This document shows positions 63,096-64,000 of a stretch of DNA of 64,000 nucleotides, piece after piece (the stretch's first letter is position 1; each line of letters begins with the position of its first letter). The stretch is from the NCBI GenBank assembly GCA_023434665.1, contig JAEYSM010000009.1, positions 87,993-151,992 on the forward strand, given 5' to 3'. The notes under the pieces are model-generated. The model ran no database searches, was not told the DNA's origin, and saw only the letters and a program-made list of their open reading frames with translations. The DNA comes from Bacteroidota bacterium. Lineage in GTDB: Bacteria > Bacteroidota > Bacteroidia > Bacteroidales > Lentimicrobiaceae. A program made the position numbers and the translations under genes.

Positions 63096-64000
63096 ATGCT
63101 CGTTTCTAACAGACTAATCAAATTACTCATTATAATTTCAGTAACTATTTTTATTAGTTCCTGCAGATCAAACATGAAAAATGAGTCTCAACCTAAAGAA
63201 ACTGCAACAAAACAAGTTTTTGTGCCAGTTTTCAATGCAGACTCGGCATATAGTTTTATAGAACAACAACTGGCATTCGGACCAAGGGTTCCAAATACCA
63301 ATGCTCATAAAAAATGTGGCGACTGGATTGTTGGCAAGCTCAAAGAATACAATGCAACTGTTACTGAGCAAAACGCAAATCTAAGAGCTTATGATGGTAC
63401 AAATCTAAAAGCACGGAACATTATAGGAAGTTTTAATCCTGAGTTATCATCAAGAATTCTCTTATGTGCACATTGGGATTCACGTCCCTGGGCTGATCAT
63501 GATCCTGATCCTGCCAATCATAATAAACCTGTACCAGGCGCCAATGATGGAGCTAGTGGAGTAGGTGTATTGCTTGAAATTGCCCGGTTGATGAGTATAA
63601 ATGATCCCGGCGTAGGAGTGGATATCGTGTTTTTTGATGCTGAGGACTATGGTGAGCCTCAGGAAGAACAAGGCTATTATGCTGATGCATGGGCTCTCGG
63701 TTCTCAGTACTGGTCAGCAAATCCACATGTCCCGGGTTATACCGCACGATTTGGCATTTTACTGGATATGGTAGGTGCAAAAAATGCTGTGTTCACAAAA
63801 GAGCAGTTTTCAAGACAATTCGCTCCGAATATCGTGAGAAGAGTATGGCAAACAGCTGAAAAACTAGGCTATAACAACCTATTTGTCAATAAAGACTCAG
63901 GGCCTGTCACTGACGATCATTATTATATAAATCAGATTATGAGAGTTCCTACTATCGACATCATCGATTATGGTGACGATCGTGAAAAAGGTTTTTTTGA
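63096..64000 (+). CDS. M28-family lipoprotein, glutaminyl-peptide cyclotransferase-like (3' partial)
   Basis: The frame is open from ATG 63096 through the window end, so the C-terminus is missing. It begins with a lipoprotein signal (LLIIISVTIFISSC, lipid-bearing C23). The body follows the zinc peptidase M28 / glutaminyl cyclase fold: QLAFGPRVPNTNAHKKCGDWI, LCAHWDSRPWADHDPD (Zn ligand His and Asp), GANDGASGVGVLLEIA, FFDAEDYGE, and DSGPVTDDHYYIN. AHWDSRPWAD and FGPRVPNT are the marks of bacterial glutaminyl cyclases, which form N-terminal pyroglutamate on exported proteins, known from Porphyromonas and relatives. It is 20 bp after the kinase gene. An aminopeptidase role is the alternative. Confidence 0.85.
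   Translation, partial: MLVSNRLIKLLIIISVTIFISSCRSNMKNESQPKETATKQVFVPVFNADSAYSFIEQQLAFGPRVPNTNAHKKCGDWIVGKLKEYNATVTEQNANLRAYDGTNLKARNIIGSFNPELSSRILLCAHWDSRPWADHDPDPANHNKPVPGANDGASGVGVLLEIARLMSINDPGVGVDIVFFDAEDYGEPQEEQGYYADAWALGSQYWSANPHVPGYTARFGILLDMVGAKNAVFTKEQFSRQFAPNIVRRVWQTAEKLGYNNLFVNKDSGPVTDDHYYINQIMRVPTIDIIDYGDDREKGFF

Noticed and set aside
1..64000. tRNA, rRNA, insertion sequence or prophage in the window
   Set aside because: I scanned the intergenic gaps and coding content and found no cloverleaf-like segment, transposase, integrase or phage structural gene; a tRNAscan/Infernal run would be the decisive check.

Overview
The window is a 64-kb stretch of an AT-rich Bacteroidota chromosome. 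Lineage markers seen directly are the gliding-motility lipoprotein GldH in the order ricT-gldH-pbp1A, type IX secretion (T9SS) C-terminal sorting domains on three secreted proteins, a two-copy DUF4476 protein, Bacteroidota-type sdhCAB, 800-residue MacB/FtsX-like permeases, and -7 promoter boxes of the form TAnnTTTG upstream of many genes with little Shine-Dalgarno signal. The content is mostly core chromosome. I see no phage, insertion sequence, CRISPR array, rRNA or tRNA. Two genes run off the window: a T9SS-sorted surface protein at the left edge and an M28/glutaminyl-cyclase-like lipoprotein at the right edge.

Layout. 1-4.8 kb: partial T9SS protein, cardiolipin-synthase-like PLD protein, orphan LytTR response regulator. 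4.9-8.3 kb: yicC-gmk-nadD-DNA polymerase III delta'. 8.3-11.8 kb: sdhCAB on the minus strand, abutting delta' tail to tail. 11.9-15.6 kb: two tandem M24 aminopeptidases and an alpha/beta hydrolase. 15.6-20.1 kb: ricT(PSP1)-gldH-pbp1A. 20.1-29.4 kb: an envelope-glycan block with an AlgI-type MBOAT acyltransferase and AlgX/AlgJ-like partner (minus), divergent from three polytopic GT-C-like membrane proteins and a methyltransferase-GT2 fusion (plus). 29.5-35 kb: large PurF-like protein, GNAT, DUF4476 protein, membrane metallophosphoesterase, 1-Cys peroxiredoxin. 35-43 kb: M14 peptidase and GltP/DctA-type symporter, Asp-box/T9SS protein, TetR regulator, orphan FtsX-like permease. 43-50.5 kb: TPR protein, FucP-type sugar transporter, GH144/glucoamylase-like T9SS enzyme, lysozyme-like protein. 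50.7-55.5 kb: polyamine genes (deoxyhypusine-synthase-like, agmatinase, arginine decarboxylase) with a barrel-like protein and a TfoX-N protein between them. 55.7-63.1 kb: an efflux operon (HlyD adaptor, ABC ATPase, FtsX permease) divergent from a sigma-54 response regulator and its histidine kinase.

Most notable observations. (1) Three proteins of the 20-26 kb glycan block (AlgX-like, GT-C-like, DUF2079), whose catalytic or membrane bodies look unrelated, end in the same gapless ~36-residue C-terminal module. This may be a periplasmic docking tail. (2) The efflux operon carries a near-consensus sigma-54 promoter. Two inverted repeats of one pattern (GTYC-N6-GRACAA), exactly 20 bp apart, lie upstream of it, between the operon and the sigma-54 activator gene. 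This amounts to a readable regulatory circuit. (3) Two intergenic regions 50 kb apart carry unrelated degenerate tandem repeats that both have an 11-bp period. (4) Arginine decarboxylase, agmatinase and a DHS-like enzyme with the catalytic lysine kept suggest a spermidine or homospermidine-type pathway.
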